Source: Rhodanobacteraceae bacterium
GTDB taxonomy: Bacteria; Pseudomonadota; Gammaproteobacteria; Xanthomonadales; Rhodanobacteraceae
NCBI GenBank assembly: GCA_004299705.1
Contig: SCQS01000067.1
Coordinates: forward strand, 1-64,000
Length of the DNA: 64,000 nt
Direction: 5' to 3'
Position numbers and translations under genes: made by a program. This document shows positions 42,041-51,675 of this stretch, one piece after another (position 1 is the stretch's first letter; every line of letters begins with the position of its first letter). The notes under the pieces are model-generated. The model was not told where the DNA came from. It searched no databases and was given only the letters and a program-made list of their open reading frames with translations.

Positions 42041-43441
42041 ATGTTCCGACTGTTCCGACAACGCGCGCTGCGCTGGCAAGCCTTGCTGGTGCTGGTGGAG
42101 TTCGGGCTGCTGGTGGGCTGTGTTTACGCCGCGGTGGCGCTGCGTTTCTGGGGCGAAACCGATGTGCAAAGTGCGTTCGGCCTCACCGTGCACTGGCACG
42201 CTTTGCTGGTGGCGGGGGTGCTGATTCTCGCGATGGCGGCGCTTGGACTCTATCAGGTGCACCTGCGCGCCACCTGGATGGGCCGGCTGAGCAGGCAGGG
42301 CGTGGCCTTCGTGCTGGGCTGGATCGCGCTGACCGTGCTGTATTACGCGTTCCCCGAAGCCTATCTGGGCCGTGGGCTGCTGGCGATCGCGCTGGTGCTC
42401 GGCTACGTCGCGGTGGTGGCTTGGCGGGTCGCGTTCCTGGGTTTCGTGGATGCCGACCTGTTCAAGCGCCGGGTGGTGATGCTGGGCGCCGGCAAGCGCG
42501 CGGCGGAAGTCGCCAACAAGATGCGCCGCAGGACCGACCAGCGCGGTTTCAAGATCCTGGGCTACGTGCCGATCGGAGCCGATCCGGTTGCGGTACCCGC
42601 GAAGTCGCTGCTGCATCCCGAGGGGAATTTGTGCAAGTGGATGCGCCGCTGTGGCGTGGACGAAATCGTGGTGGGGCCGGATGACCGGCGCGGCACCCTG
42701 CCGGTGGAGGCGTTGCTGGATTGCAAGCAGCGCGGAGTGGTGGTGACGGAACTGGCCGCTTTCTTCGAACGCGAGGCCGGCAACATCATGATGGACCTGA
42801 CCAACCCGTCGTGGCTGGTGTTCTCGGAAGGTTTCAACATTTCACCGCTGCGGCGGCGGGTCAAACGCGGCTTCGATGTGACCATCGCCTCGCTGGTTTC
42901 CCTGCTGGCGTGGCCGTTCATGCTGCTGACGGCGCTGGCGATCCGGCTGGATTCCGGACGCGGCCGCCCGGTGCTGTACCGCCAGGAACGGGTCGGCGAG
43001 AACGGCCGCACGTTTGCGCTGATCAAGTTCCGCAGCATGCGCACCGACGCCGAACGCGATGGCGTGGCGCGCTGGGCGACCAGGCACGACAATCGCGTGA
43101 CCCGGGTCGGGCGTTTCATCCGCAAGGTGCGGTTGGACGAGCTGCCGCAATTGTGGAACGTGCTGCGCGGCGACATGAGCATCATCGGCCCGCGCCCGGA
43201 ACGCCCGCAGTTCGTGGACGATTTCAACGCGCGCATCCGCTACTACTCGCTCAGGCACTGCGTGAAGCCGGGCCTGACCGGCTGGGCGCAGTTGCGCTAC
43301 CCCTACGGCTCCTCGTTCGAGGACGCCCAGGAAAAGCTGAAGTTCGACCTGTTCTACGTGAAAAACCACAACTTTGTCTTTGACCTGGCCATCCTGGTCC
43401 AGACCGTCGAGGTCGTGTTGTTCGGGCGCGGTGCGCGCTGA
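42041..43441 (+). CDS. XrtA-associated polyprenyl-phosphate sugar transferase (EpsB-type)
   Basis: A 466-residue membrane enzyme that starts repeat-unit synthesis by placing a sugar phosphate on undecaprenyl phosphate. Four hydrophobic segments lie in the first 150 residues. A nucleotide-binding region follows (VVMLGAGKRAAEV). The bacterial sugar transferase domain occupies the C-terminus: KRGFDVTIAS, RQERVGENGRTF, KFRSMRTDAE, VRLDELPQLWNVLRGDMS and GPRPERP. Gene order matches the exosortase A cluster type. The ATG at 42041 has AGGAGGG 7 bases upstream. It is the first gene of the operon. Confidence 0.92.
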   Translation: MFRLFRQRALRWQALLVLVEFGLLVGCVYAAVALRFWGETDVQSAFGLTVHWHALLVAGVLILAMAALGLYQVHLRATWMGRLSRQGVAFVLGWIALTVLYYAFPEAYLGRGLLAIALVLGYVAVVAWRVAFLGFVDADLFKRRVVMLGAGKRAAEVANKMRRRTDQRGFKILGYVPIGADPVAVPAKSLLHPEGNLCKWMRRCGVDEIVVGPDDRRGTLPVEALLDCKQRGVVVTELAAFFEREAGNIMMDLTNPSWLVFSEGFNISPLRRRVKRGFDVTIASLVSLLAWPFMLLTALAIRLDSGRGRPVLYRQERVGENGRTFALIKFRSMRTDAERDGVARWATRHDNRVTRVGRFIRKVRLDELPQLWNVLRGDMSIIGPRPERPQFVDDFNARIRYYSLRHCVKPGLTGWAQLRYPYGSSFEDAQEKLKFDLFYVKNHNFVFDLAILVQTVEVVLFGRGAR

Positions 43442-43456
43442 ATCCTGGAGACTGAC

Positions 43457-44086
43457 ATGCAAGTGAAACCGCTGCCACGCCACGGCGCCCTCGGGTTGCT
43501 GATCCTCGTCGCGATGTTGTTGTGCGCCGGCTGCGCCAGCGCGCCGGTCGTGACGACCGCCACCACCGCGGCCCCGTCGGCGGAGCGCTACATCATCGGT
43601 CCGGGCGATTCGCTGGAAATCTACGTCCGCGACAACCCCAGCATCACCACCACCGTGCCGGTGCGTCCCGACGGGCGCATTTCGATCCCGCTGGTGCAAT
43701 CCATCGTGGCGGCGGGCAAGACCCCGGACGAACTGGCGAGCGCGCTCGAGAAGTCGTTGAGCCAGTACATCCGGGATCCGCTGGTGACCGTGATCGTCAA
43801 GGGTTTCGTCGGCGCCTACAGCCAGCAGGTGCGGGTGGTCGGGCAGGCGGCGACGCCCAAGGCGGTGCCGTACCGCAGCGGCATGACCCTGCTGGACGTG
43901 ATGATCGATGTCGGCGGCCTTACCAAGTTCGCGGCCGGCAACAGCGCCAAGATCGTGCGCCATCTCCCGGACGGGAAGGAAGAGAGCATCCCGGTGCGGC
44001 TGGGCGACCTGATGAACGGCAAGGTCAGCGACAACGTGGCGATGCGTCCCGGCGACATCCTGATCATTCCCCAGTCGCTGTTCTGA
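43457..44086 (+). CDS. Polysaccharide export lipoprotein (XrtA system)
   Basis: A 209-residue lipoprotein of the Wza/polysaccharide biosynthesis-export family. The signal peptide ends in the lipobox LLCAGC (Cys about 25). The export domain has IIGPGDSLEIYVRDNP and VPVRPDGRISIPLVQSI, then a SLBB-like part with VVGQAATPKAVPYRSG and ends in MRPGDILIIPQSLF. It should form or gate the outer-membrane export channel. It starts 15 bases after the sugar transferase. Confidence 0.93.
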   Translation: MQVKPLPRHGALGLLILVAMLLCAGCASAPVVTTATTAAPSAERYIIGPGDSLEIYVRDNPSITTTVPVRPDGRISIPLVQSIVAAGKTPDELASALEKSLSQYIRDPLVTVIVKGFVGAYSQQVRVVGQAATPKAVPYRSGMTLLDVMIDVGGLTKFAAGNSAKIVRHLPDGKEESIPVRLGDLMNGKVSDNVAMRPGDILIIPQSLF

Positions 44087-44132
44087 CGGGTGGCGGTTAC
44101 ACGGCGGCAAATGGCGACAACGGTAAACAAAG

Positions 44133-45677
44133 ATGCCCAAACAATCGATCGATCTGCATGAGTTGCTCCAGTACGTGCTGCTGGAGGCGCACGCTTCCTG
44201 GCGCTACCGCTGGCACGCGCTGATCCTTGCATGGTGCGTGCTGGCCGTGGGCGCGTTGCTGGTGTTCAGCCTGCCCAACCAGTACGAAGCCAACGCGCAG
44301 GTGTACGCCGATACCGACGCGCTGACCAATCCGCTGTTGAGCGGCATCGCGGTGCAGCCCGACGTACGCGCGCGCCTGCAGGTCATCACCCGCACCCTGC
44401 TGGCGCGGCCCAACCTCGAAACCGTGGCGGACAAGACCGGGCTGGCGCTGCGTGCGACCACCCCAGCCGACAAGGACGCGCTGCTGGTGAAGCTGGGCGC
44501 GGCGGTCAAGGTCAAGGACGCCGGCGCCACCAATCTCTACAACATCAGCTATACCGACCCCGATCCGAAGATGGCGCAGAAGGTCGTGCAGGCGTTCCTG
44601 CAGATCCTGATGAACGACACCCTCGGCGCCAACAGCCAGTCCAACCAGTCGGCGCAGAACTTCCTGCAGCAACAGGTCACGGATTACAACAATCGATTGA
44701 ATGACGCCGAGAAGAGACTGGCCGAGTTCAAGAAAGCCAACATCGGCAACCTGCCGGGCCCCGGCGGCGACTATTCCGCGCGGCTGCAGGCGGCCGAGGC
44801 CAAACTTCAGGATCTGCAGGGCGAATACGCCGCGGCACTGACCGGACGTGCACCGGTGGCCGTGCGCCAGACCGCGCCGCGCATCCACGAGATCGATCTG
44901 CAGATCAAAGGTTACCAGCAGCAACTCGACAAATTGCTGCTGAGCTATACCGATCAATACCCGGACGTGGTCTCCACCCGCCGCATGATCGCCCAGCTCG
45001 AGGCACAGCGCGCCGACATGCTGGCGCATCCGGGCAAGGCGTCTGAGGCATCGGCAAGCGAGCCGCGCGTCACCGTGGCACGCGCTTCCGGCTACGACGG
45101 CCGGGCCGATGCGCGCATGCTGGCCGTGCAGGTCGCGAACCAGAAACAGCAGATCGCCGACCTCAAGAAAAACGCCGACAAGATCACCGATACCCAGGTC
45201 AAGCTGGCGCAGTTGTCGCGCAACTACGACATCACCAAGACGCAATACGACGAGCTGGTCTCGCGCCTGAACAAGGCGCAGATGTCCGAGGATGCGACGC
45301 AAACCGGCAACAACCTGAAGTTTCGCGTGATCAGCCCGCCAATCGTGCCGCTGCTGCCGGTCGGTCCCCACCGCGTGGCGTTCCTGCTGGTGGTGTTCCT
45401 GATGGCGCTGGGCATCGGCGGCGCGTTCGCGTTCTTCCTGCACAAGATCAAGCCGGTGTTCGTGAGCCTCAAGAGCCTGCGCGAGTTCGGCGGCTATCCG
45501 GTGATCGGCGCGCTCAGCCTGATCGAATCGGCGACCCGGCGCGAACGCAAGCGCCGCGAGGTGATCGGTTTTTGCACAGGGGTGGGTTTGCTGGTGCTGG
45601 CGGTGGTGGTGGGGCTGGCCTTCAATGGATCGCTCGCGAACCTGATGCAGCACGTTTTCGTCATGGGTGCCACATGA
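44133..45677 (+). CDS. Polysaccharide chain-length determinant (Wzz-like, XrtA system)
   Basis: A 514-residue inner-membrane protein. A TM segment near residues 28-47 follows a short cytoplasmic tail, a large periplasmic part rich in helices and coiled coil follows (about 180-380, e.g. LNDAEKRLAEFKKANIG), and a second TM hairpin lies at about 405-430 (VAFLLVVFLMALGIGGAFAF). A further hydrophobic segment near 475-495 ends the chain. It sets polymer length with the kinase encoded next. The gene overlaps the kinase as ATGA. Confidence 0.9.
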   Translation: MPKQSIDLHELLQYVLLEAHASWRYRWHALILAWCVLAVGALLVFSLPNQYEANAQVYADTDALTNPLLSGIAVQPDVRARLQVITRTLLARPNLETVADKTGLALRATTPADKDALLVKLGAAVKVKDAGATNLYNISYTDPDPKMAQKVVQAFLQILMNDTLGANSQSNQSAQNFLQQQVTDYNNRLNDAEKRLAEFKKANIGNLPGPGGDYSARLQAAEAKLQDLQGEYAAALTGRAPVAVRQTAPRIHEIDLQIKGYQQQLDKLLLSYTDQYPDVVSTRRMIAQLEAQRADMLAHPGKASEASASEPRVTVARASGYDGRADARMLAVQVANQKQQIADLKKNADKITDTQVKLAQLSRNYDITKTQYDELVSRLNKAQMSEDATQTGNNLKFRVISPPIVPLLPVGPHRVAFLLVVFLMALGIGGAFAFFLHKIKPVFVSLKSLREFGGYPVIGALSLIESATRRERKRREVIGFCTGVGLLVLAVVVGLAFNGSLANLMQHVFVMGAT

Positions 45678-46588
45678 ATATCGTCGAAAAAGCCGCCGAG
45701 AAACTCAAAACCCTGCAACCCGAGCAACCCTTGCCGCCGGTCGACGACGCGGTGCCACGGCGCGCGCCGCACACGGTCGAGCGCCTGCAGGAACGGATCC
45801 GGATGGCGGAGCCGCAGCCTGCGGTGGAGATCGCGCCACCTTGGCACGTGGACGAGCGCGCGTTGCAGCGTGCCGGCTTGTTGCCGCGGGAAGATGGCGC
45901 GGGCGGCCGGCTGGCGGACGAGGTGCGCCGGGTCAAGCGCCCGCTGCTGGACAATGCCTGCGGCAAGAGCGGCAAATCATTCCAGCACGGTCAGCGCATC
46001 GTGGTCACCAGCGCGGTGCCCGGCGAGGGCAAGACCTTCACCGCGATGAACCTTGCGTTGAGTCTGGCGCGCGAACCGGATTTCGAAGTATTGCTGGTGG
46101 ACGCCGACATTCCGAAATCCGACATCACCCAGGTACTGGGCTTGCAGGGACGTGCCGGCCTGATGGAAGTGCTGGCGGACGAACGTCGCCGGCCTGCCGA
46201 CGTGATCGTGCGCACCGATGTGCCGAACCTGTCGATCGTGCCGGCTGGCGAACGGCATCCCCTGACCGCCGAACTGTTCGGCGGCCGCCGCATGCAATAC
46301 GTGCTCGAGGAATTGGGCGGCCACGATCGACACCGCCTGCTGGTATTCGATTCCGCGCCACTGCTGGCGACCCCCGAGTCGCCGATACTGGCTACCCACA
46401 TGGGCCAGGTCTTGATGGTAGTAGGCGCCGGTCGCACCCGCCAGCACGAAGTCGTACAAGCACTGGAGGGCCTGGGTGAATCGCAGTACGTCGGCCTGAT
46501 CCTCAACATGAGCCGCCTGCCCGCCATCGAGAACCACTACTACAGCCACTACAACCATTACAGCCACTATCAGTTCCAGGATCAGTGA
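45674..46588 (+). CDS. Tyrosine autokinase (XrtA-associated)
   Basis: A 304-residue bacterial tyrosine kinase of the Wzc/CapB ATPase type. Walker A is SAVPGEGKT (113-121), Walker A' is LLVDADIPKSD and Walker B is LLVFDSAPLL. The C-terminus holds a cluster of five tyrosines (HYYSHYNHYSHYQF), the sites of autophosphorylation. It starts in the stop of the chain-length gene, fitting the split Wzc arrangement. The first 80 residues are Pro-rich and probably flexible. Confidence 0.93.
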   Translation: MNIVEKAAEKLKTLQPEQPLPPVDDAVPRRAPHTVERLQERIRMAEPQPAVEIAPPWHVDERALQRAGLLPREDGAGGRLADEVRRVKRPLLDNACGKSGKSFQHGQRIVVTSAVPGEGKTFTAMNLALSLAREPDFEVLLVDADIPKSDITQVLGLQGRAGLMEVLADERRRPADVIVRTDVPNLSIVPAGERHPLTAELFGGRRMQYVLEELGGHDRHRLLVFDSAPLLATPESPILATHMGQVLMVVGAGRTRQHEVVQALEGLGESQYVGLILNMSRLPAIENHYYSHYNHYSHYQFQDQ

Positions 46589-46599
46589 AGGCGCCCGGC

Positions 46600-48150
46600 A
46601 TGCGTGCATGGTCGCTCCCGGTGGTGTTGTCCTCGGTGGTCCTGTCGGGCTGGTTGGGAGGAGCGCGTGCGCAGGATGCGAACACCGGCACCGCTTCCGG
46701 TTCGGCGCTGTCATCCCTTGAGCAAGCCGCCTGCACACAGAACCAGCAAACGGTACCGGGCGTCATCCCGCAACCCAATCCCGAATGTCCGGGCCTGGTC
46801 GCCGGCGTCACGTTGGGTGAGCTGTACACCGACAACCTGAAGCTGGCTGGCTCAGGCCAACCGAAGGAGACGGGCTGGATTTCGGTGATCCAGCCGTTTG
46901 TCAAGGCGGCCTACAGCGCGCCGCGTTTTTCAGGAATGCTCGACTACACGTTGACTGGCTACGTGTACGCGGGACATTCGAACAACAACCAGTTGGCCCA
47001 GAACCTCGACGCGCAGGGGACGGTGACCGTGCTGCCCCAGCATTTTTACGTCGATGGCACAGCGATCTACGGTCAGCAGGTGCTCAACAACCAGCTACCG
47101 GCCGGGTCGGGCACGTTCTTCCTCGACAACAACCGCGCCAACGTGGGCATGGGCTCGATCAGCCCGTATTGGGTGCAGGACCTCGGCCGCGTCGGCACCA
47201 TGCTGCTGCGCTACACACGCGGGCGCGTGGTGTACAACCAGAGTGGCATTTCGGGCGAAAACCGGAACCTGCTTTCCGGCATTCCCGATGTCACCAGCGA
47301 CAGCGTGCAGTTCAGCCTCGACAGTCCCCGCTACGACACCTGGGGCTGGAATCTCGACTACACCCAACAGCGCATGCAACCGGATGAGGGACAGAGCCTG
47401 CAGTTCGCGCGCGCACAGGCGGGGCTTTCCTACCAGCTCAACTTCGACACCCGGCTGCTGGCGGATGTCGGCAAGGAAAACCGCTACCTGCCGGATGGCA
47501 GCTACAAGCATCTGGGCGCCGGTTTCTGGGACGCGGGTTTCCAGTGGGCCAACAGCCGCGACAGCTTCAAGCTGCTGGTCGGACACCGCTTCTATGGCCG
47601 CAGCGCCCAACTATCGTGGACCCACCAGGCGGCGCTGCTGACCACCAACGTCAGTTACGTCGAGCAACCGACCGACCTCAACCAGCAGTTGCTGGGACAG
47701 GGCACGGGACAGATCGTGGCCACACCTGGCAATTTCTTCGTGCCGTCGCTGCGTGAACGGCAGATCTATCTGATGAAGCGCGCATCGGCCTCGGCCACCT
47801 ACCAGATGCCGCGGGGCCAATTGACGCTGGACCTGTACGACGAATCGCGCCGCTACTTCGCGCTCGACAACGCGCGCGAGAAGGTCGCGAACGCGGGTCT
47901 GTCCTGGCTGTTCGACCTTGGCCCGTTCACCACCTTCACGCCAACCGTTGGTTGGCAGCGCTACCTGTTCATGGACGGGCAAACCAATTACACGCGCTAC
48001 TTCGAACTGGTGCTGGTGCACCAGTTCAACCCCTACAACTTCGCGAGCCTGCGTTTTCGCAACGATTCCCGTGACGCCTACGTGGTCGTGCCAAGTGCGA
48101 ACGGTTACCGGGTCAACGTGATCTACCTGCAGTGGACCCACCTGTTCTGA
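46600..48150 (+). CDS. Outer-membrane beta-barrel protein (XrtA/PEP-CTERM cluster type)
   Basis: A 516-residue protein with a signal peptide cleaved after GARA (about 24) and a long series of alternating beta strands with aromatic girdles (for example FSGMLDYTLTGYVYAG, TPTVGWQRYLFMDG). The last residues NVIYLQWTHLF end in Phe as outer-membrane barrels do. It matches the barrel family usually found between the kinase and the ATPase in these clusters. The ATG at 46600 is preferred; a GTG at 46585 overlaps the kinase stop and would add five residues before the signal peptide. Confidence 0.85.
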   Translation: MRAWSLPVVLSSVVLSGWLGGARAQDANTGTASGSALSSLEQAACTQNQQTVPGVIPQPNPECPGLVAGVTLGELYTDNLKLAGSGQPKETGWISVIQPFVKAAYSAPRFSGMLDYTLTGYVYAGHSNNNQLAQNLDAQGTVTVLPQHFYVDGTAIYGQQVLNNQLPAGSGTFFLDNNRANVGMGSISPYWVQDLGRVGTMLLRYTRGRVVYNQSGISGENRNLLSGIPDVTSDSVQFSLDSPRYDTWGWNLDYTQQRMQPDEGQSLQFARAQAGLSYQLNFDTRLLADVGKENRYLPDGSYKHLGAGFWDAGFQWANSRDSFKLLVGHRFYGRSAQLSWTHQAALLTTNVSYVEQPTDLNQQLLGQGTGQIVATPGNFFVPSLRERQIYLMKRASASATYQMPRGQLTLDLYDESRRYFALDNAREKVANAGLSWLFDLGPFTTFTPTVGWQRYLFMDGQTNYTRYFELVLVHQFNPYNFASLRFRNDSRDAYVVVPSANGYRVNVIYLQWTHLF

Positions 48151-48157
48151 GGCCGCC

Positions 48158-49270
48158 ATGTACGAAGCGTTCTACAACCTGCGCGGCAAGCCGTTCCGGC
48201 TGACCCCGGATCCGGCGATGCTGTTTCCCAGCAAGGGCCACAAGCGCGCGATGTCGTACCTGCTGTACGGCTTCGACCAAGGCGAAGGCTTCGTGATGAT
48301 CACCGGCGCCGTCGGCACCGGCAAGACCTTGCTGATCCAGACCTTGCTGGAAGAGCTCACGCAACGCAACATCGCGGTGGCCAGCATCGCCTCGGCCAAC
48401 CTCGATGGCGAGGACATCCTGCCGGCGGTGGCTTCGCAGTTGGGCCTACCCTACGAAGGGCGCAGCAAGGAAGCGCTGCTGCAGGACCTGAAACAGCACC
48501 TGACCGATCTGTGCGCGCGGCATTCGCACGCGTTGCTGGTGGTGGACGAAGCGCAGACGTTGACGCCATCGGCGCTGGAGATGCTGCGCATCCTGTCGAA
48601 TTTTGAAATGCGCGGCCGCGCGCTGCTGCAGATCTTCCTGGTCGGCCAGACCGAACTGCGCAGCATCATCGTTCACAACCGCATGGAACAGTTGCGCCAG
48701 CGCATCATGGCTTCTTATCGACTGGAGCCGCTGGAAGCGGACGAAAGCCGCGCCTACATCCAGCATCGCCTGCACGCGGTCGGCTGGAACAACGATCCGA
48801 AGTTGTCGCCGGAAGTCTATGCCGCCGTGCACCACGCCAGTCGCGGCATTCCGCGCAAGATCAACGTCATCATGGATCGGCTGCTGCTGTACGGCTATCT
48901 GGAAGAGCTGCACGGCCTGGACCAGGCTGCCGTCACCACCGTGCTCGACGAGATGCGCGACGAGATGCCGGATCTGCCGCAAACGCTGGAGCCGCCCGCC
49001 ACGCCACGGCATCGCGATGAGCCACAACCGCAAGCCGGTGCGACCTCGGAGCGCGAAAGCGAACTTGCGACGCTGGAGCATATGCGCAACAAGATCCTGC
49101 TGCAGTTGATGCGCGAGGAGCTCCGGATGAAGGAGATGTTGCAGGGCGTCCCCGCACCGGATCCGATCATGGACGAGGCGCGCGCTGCGGCTGCCGAGTT
49201 GCAGCGCCAGGAAAACGATGCGGCGATCGCCGATGCGAAAAGCCGGCGACGGTCGAGGGATCGCAAATGA
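48158..49270 (+). CDS. XrtA-associated AAA ATPase (GspA/ExeA-like)
   Basis: A 370-residue ATPase. Walker A is GAVGTGKT (50-57), Walker B is LLVVDEAQ (about 127-134), followed by ILSNFEMRGRALLQIFLVGQTEL. The start MYEAFYNLRGKPFRLTPDP is typical of the ExeA/GspA group in exosortase A clusters. The C-terminal 80 residues are charged, coiled-coil-like and poorly conserved. It starts 7 bases after the barrel gene and overlaps the deacetylase as ATGA. Its exact role in export or assembly is unknown. Confidence 0.92.
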   Translation: MYEAFYNLRGKPFRLTPDPAMLFPSKGHKRAMSYLLYGFDQGEGFVMITGAVGTGKTLLIQTLLEELTQRNIAVASIASANLDGEDILPAVASQLGLPYEGRSKEALLQDLKQHLTDLCARHSHALLVVDEAQTLTPSALEMLRILSNFEMRGRALLQIFLVGQTELRSIIVHNRMEQLRQRIMASYRLEPLEADESRAYIQHRLHAVGWNNDPKLSPEVYAAVHHASRGIPRKINVIMDRLLLYGYLEELHGLDQAAVTTVLDEMRDEMPDLPQTLEPPATPRHRDEPQPQAGATSERESELATLEHMRNKILLQLMREELRMKEMLQGVPAPDPIMDEARAAAAELQRQENDAAIADAKSRRRSRDRK

Positions 49271-50175
49271 GTGCGTTGTCGCCCCAGCCCGCTGCGCTCA
49301 CCAACGCGATGACGGTGGACGTCGAGGACTATTTCCAGGTCGCCGCGTTCGAGCGTTGCATCGCGCGCGAGGACTGGCCGCGCTGGCCGGTGCGCGTCGA
49401 AGCCAACACCCGGCGGATTCTGGAACTGTTCGCACGGCAACGCATCCACGCCACCTTCTTCATCCTCGGTTGGGTCGCGGAACGTTACCCCGCGCTGGTG
49501 CGCGACATCGGCGCGGCGGGCCATGAAATCGCCAGCCACGGTTTCGGTCACGAGCGGCTGGACAATTTGAGTCGCGCGGAATTTCGCGCGGGTATCACCC
49601 GCACCAAGCAGTTGCTGGAAGACCTGGGCGGCACCGCGGTACTGGGTTACCGCGCGCCCAGCTGGTCGATCGGCCCCGCCACGCTGTGGGCGCACGAGGA
49701 ACTCAGCGAAGCCGGCTATCGCTACAGCTCCAGCGTTGCGCCCATCCACCACGACTTGTACGGCATGCCCGCGGCGCCGCGTTTCGCGTTTCGTGCTGCG
49801 CGTTCCGGCCTGCTCGAAGTGCCGGTGACCACGGTGCAGATGTGGGGGCGCAACTGGCCCTGCGGTGGCGGCGGGTTCTTCCGGCTGCTGCCGTATCCGG
49901 TGTTCCGGCGCGGCTTGCGGCGCGTCAACCGCAGCGACCGGCGCGCGGGCGTGTTCTATTTTCATCCCTGGGAAATCGATCCGCAGCAACCGCGCGTGCC
50001 GGGTGTGACGCTGAAGAATCGTGTGCGGCATTACCTGAACCTCGCGCGCACGGCGCCCCGCGTGGAACGCCTGCTGCGCGATTTCCGTTTCGATCGCATG
50101 GATCGGGTGTTTCTCGATGGACACGCGGACTATCCGGTGGTGGAGCTGCAAGCCACCGGATCGCGTGTGCATTAG
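49267..50175 (+). CDS. Polysaccharide deacetylase (XrtA type)
   Basis: A 302-residue NodB-fold deacetylase. The metal-binding motif begins with TVDVEDYFQV (catalytic Asp pair, 16-25) and HGFGH (His91 and His95). GYRAPSWSI and FYFHPWEIDPQQPR are later NodB motifs. It should remove N-acetyl groups from the exopolysaccharide. There is no obvious signal peptide, so it may act in the cytoplasm or by an unusual export. It overlaps the ATPase stop. Confidence 0.93.
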   Translation: MSALSPQPAALTNAMTVDVEDYFQVAAFERCIAREDWPRWPVRVEANTRRILELFARQRIHATFFILGWVAERYPALVRDIGAAGHEIASHGFGHERLDNLSRAEFRAGITRTKQLLEDLGGTAVLGYRAPSWSIGPATLWAHEELSEAGYRYSSSVAPIHHDLYGMPAAPRFAFRAARSGLLEVPVTTVQMWGRNWPCGGGGFFRLLPYPVFRRGLRRVNRSDRRAGVFYFHPWEIDPQQPRVPGVTLKNRVRHYLNLARTAPRVERLLRDFRFDRMDRVFLDGHADYPVVELQATGSRVH

Positions 50176-50185
50176 GAGGTGTGAC

Positions 50186-51244
50186 GTGCCCGATCATGCC
50201 CACGACGGTCGATCCGCCAGCGCTTGCGTCGTCGCGCGGCTCGATGGCGCCGACACCTCGCGCTGGGATGCGTATGTCGCGCAGGCGGCGCGGGCCACGT
50301 TTTTCCATCGCGCCGCATGGCGCGGGATCGTCGCAGGGCTCGGCCACCGTTGCCATTACCTGTACGTGAAGCGCGATGGCGAGGTCACCGGCGTGCTGCC
50401 GCTGGCCGAGATCCGCAGCCGCCTGTTCGGGCACGCGCTGATTTCCACGCCGTTCTGCGTGTACGGCGGCGTGCTGGCCGACGACGCGGAAAGCGAAGCC
50501 TGCTTGACGCAAGCCGCGGCGGCTCTCGCCGATGAGTTGCGCGTGGATTACCTGGAATTGCGCGACCGCGCATTGCGCCACCCGGAATGGCCGGTCAAGG
50601 AGTTGTATGTCGGTTTCCGCAAGGCGCTCGAAGCCGACGACGATGCGAACATGAAGGCGATCCCGCGCAAGCAGCGCGCGATGGTGCGCAAGGGGATCGC
50701 TGCCGGGCTGGAAGCGCGCCACGACGGCAGCCTCGCGAATTTTTACCGCGTGTACGCCGAAAGCGTGCGCAACCTCGGCACGCCGGTGTTGCCGCGCAGC
50801 CATTACGCACGCTTGCAGCAGACCTTCGGCGCAAACTGCGAGATCACGGTCATCCATCACCAGGAACAACCCGTCGCGGCGGTGATGAGTTTCTACTTCC
50901 GCGACGAGGTGCACCCTTATTACGGCGGCAGCGTGCGGCGCGGGCGCGACCTTGCCGCCAACGACTTCATGTACTGGTCGGTGATGCAGCGCGCGGCAGC
51001 GCGCGGCGCGCGCCTGTTCGACTTCGGTCGCAGCAAGCAGGACACCGGCTCGTACCACTTCAAGAAGCACTGGGGTTTCGAACCCGCACCGCTGCCGTAT
51101 GCCTATCACCTGGTGCGGGCACGGGAAGTTCCCAACGTCAGTCCCACCAACAAGAAGTACGGCCTTTTCATCAAAGGCTGGCAACGCCTGCCGTTGCCGG
51201 TGAGTTGTGCGCTGGGGCCGTGGCTGGCAAGGAGCCTGGGATGA
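50186..51244 (+). CDS. FemAB-like GNAT-fold transferase (XrtA system)
   Basis: A 352-residue protein of the FemAB/LynB-like family found in exosortase A clusters; FemAB proteins form amide bonds using aminoacyl-tRNA, but the substrate here is not known. Visible features are WDAYVAQAARATFFHRAAWR, ISTPFCVYGGVLAD, the aromatic/basic stretch ANDFMYWSVMQRAAARGARL and DFGRSKQDTGSYHFKKHWGF. The GTG at 50186 follows AGGAGGT with a 5-base gap. A 434-base repeat block follows before the next gene. Confidence 0.9.
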   Translation: MPDHAHDGRSASACVVARLDGADTSRWDAYVAQAARATFFHRAAWRGIVAGLGHRCHYLYVKRDGEVTGVLPLAEIRSRLFGHALISTPFCVYGGVLADDAESEACLTQAAAALADELRVDYLELRDRALRHPEWPVKELYVGFRKALEADDDANMKAIPRKQRAMVRKGIAAGLEARHDGSLANFYRVYAESVRNLGTPVLPRSHYARLQQTFGANCEITVIHHQEQPVAAVMSFYFRDEVHPYYGGSVRRGRDLAANDFMYWSVMQRAAARGARLFDFGRSKQDTGSYHFKKHWGFEPAPLPYAYHLVRAREVPNVSPTNKKYGLFIKGWQRLPLPVSCALGPWLARSLG

Positions 51245-51675
51245 CCATGTCTTGCGTACGGCCCGTGTGGGATGACTTCCCCCTTCGGAACGAAGGGCGG
51301 AGCGAAGCGAACGCTCGCGAAGCGCGGCCGATGGGGATGGCGCTTTATCACGACGCGACATCCCCCCGATGCTTCGCATCGACCCCCTTCCTGCGGAAGG
51401 GGGTGAAAGCGGTTGCCTCTCCGTTTGGAACGAAGCAGCTTTGCCTCCCCCTTCGGCACGAAGGGCGGAGCGAAGCGAACGCGCGCGCAGCGCGGCCGAG
51501 GGGGATGGCTTTGCACAACGCGCGGCATCCCTCCAGCGCTGGCGCGCTGACCCCCTTCTTGCGGAAGGGGGTGTTCCCTCGCGATCGCGCGGCGGTCGGC
51601 GGGCTGTTCTTCCCCCTTCGGAACGAAGGGGGACTGAGGGGGATGGCTTTGCGCATCCCGCGGCATGGAGCCTGA
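51241..51675 (+). CDS. Repeat-encoded open frame bridging two operon genes (doubtful)
   Basis: An uninterrupted frame of 144 residues runs through the repeat block from an ATG overlapping the femAB-type stop to a TGA 3 bases before the next ATG. It reads as tandem peptides such as PLRNEGRSEANAR and TPFLRKGV and has no family resemblance. Other frames across the block are also open, so this may be a by-product of stop-poor repeat DNA. It could still carry ribosomes across the insertion and keep the operon coupled. Confidence 0.3.
   Translation: MTMSCVRPVWDDFPLRNEGRSEANAREARPMGMALYHDATSPRCFASTPFLRKGVKAVASPFGTKQLCLPLRHEGRSEANARAARPRGMALHNARHPSSAGALTPFLRKGVFPRDRAAVGGLFFPLRNEGGLRGMALRIPRHGA
51272..51665. 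repeat. Array of palindromic repeats, family A, inside the operon
   Basis: At least three copies of the CCCCCTTCGGAACGAAGG-type unit (near 51279, 51452 and 51610) alternate with two copies of the GACCCCCTTC/GAAGGGGGT unit (near 51380-51405 and 51550-51572). Tails such as GCGGAGCGAAGCGAACGC and GAGGGGGATGGCTTTGC repeat as well. It is the only large non-overlapping gap in the operon. Single copies occur elsewhere in the window. Confidence 0.85.

Noticed and set aside
51272-51665. Repeat array as a possible CRISPR locus
   Set aside because: The units differ in length and orientation, the spacers are repeat-derived and no cas gene is near. It is a palindromic repeat block.
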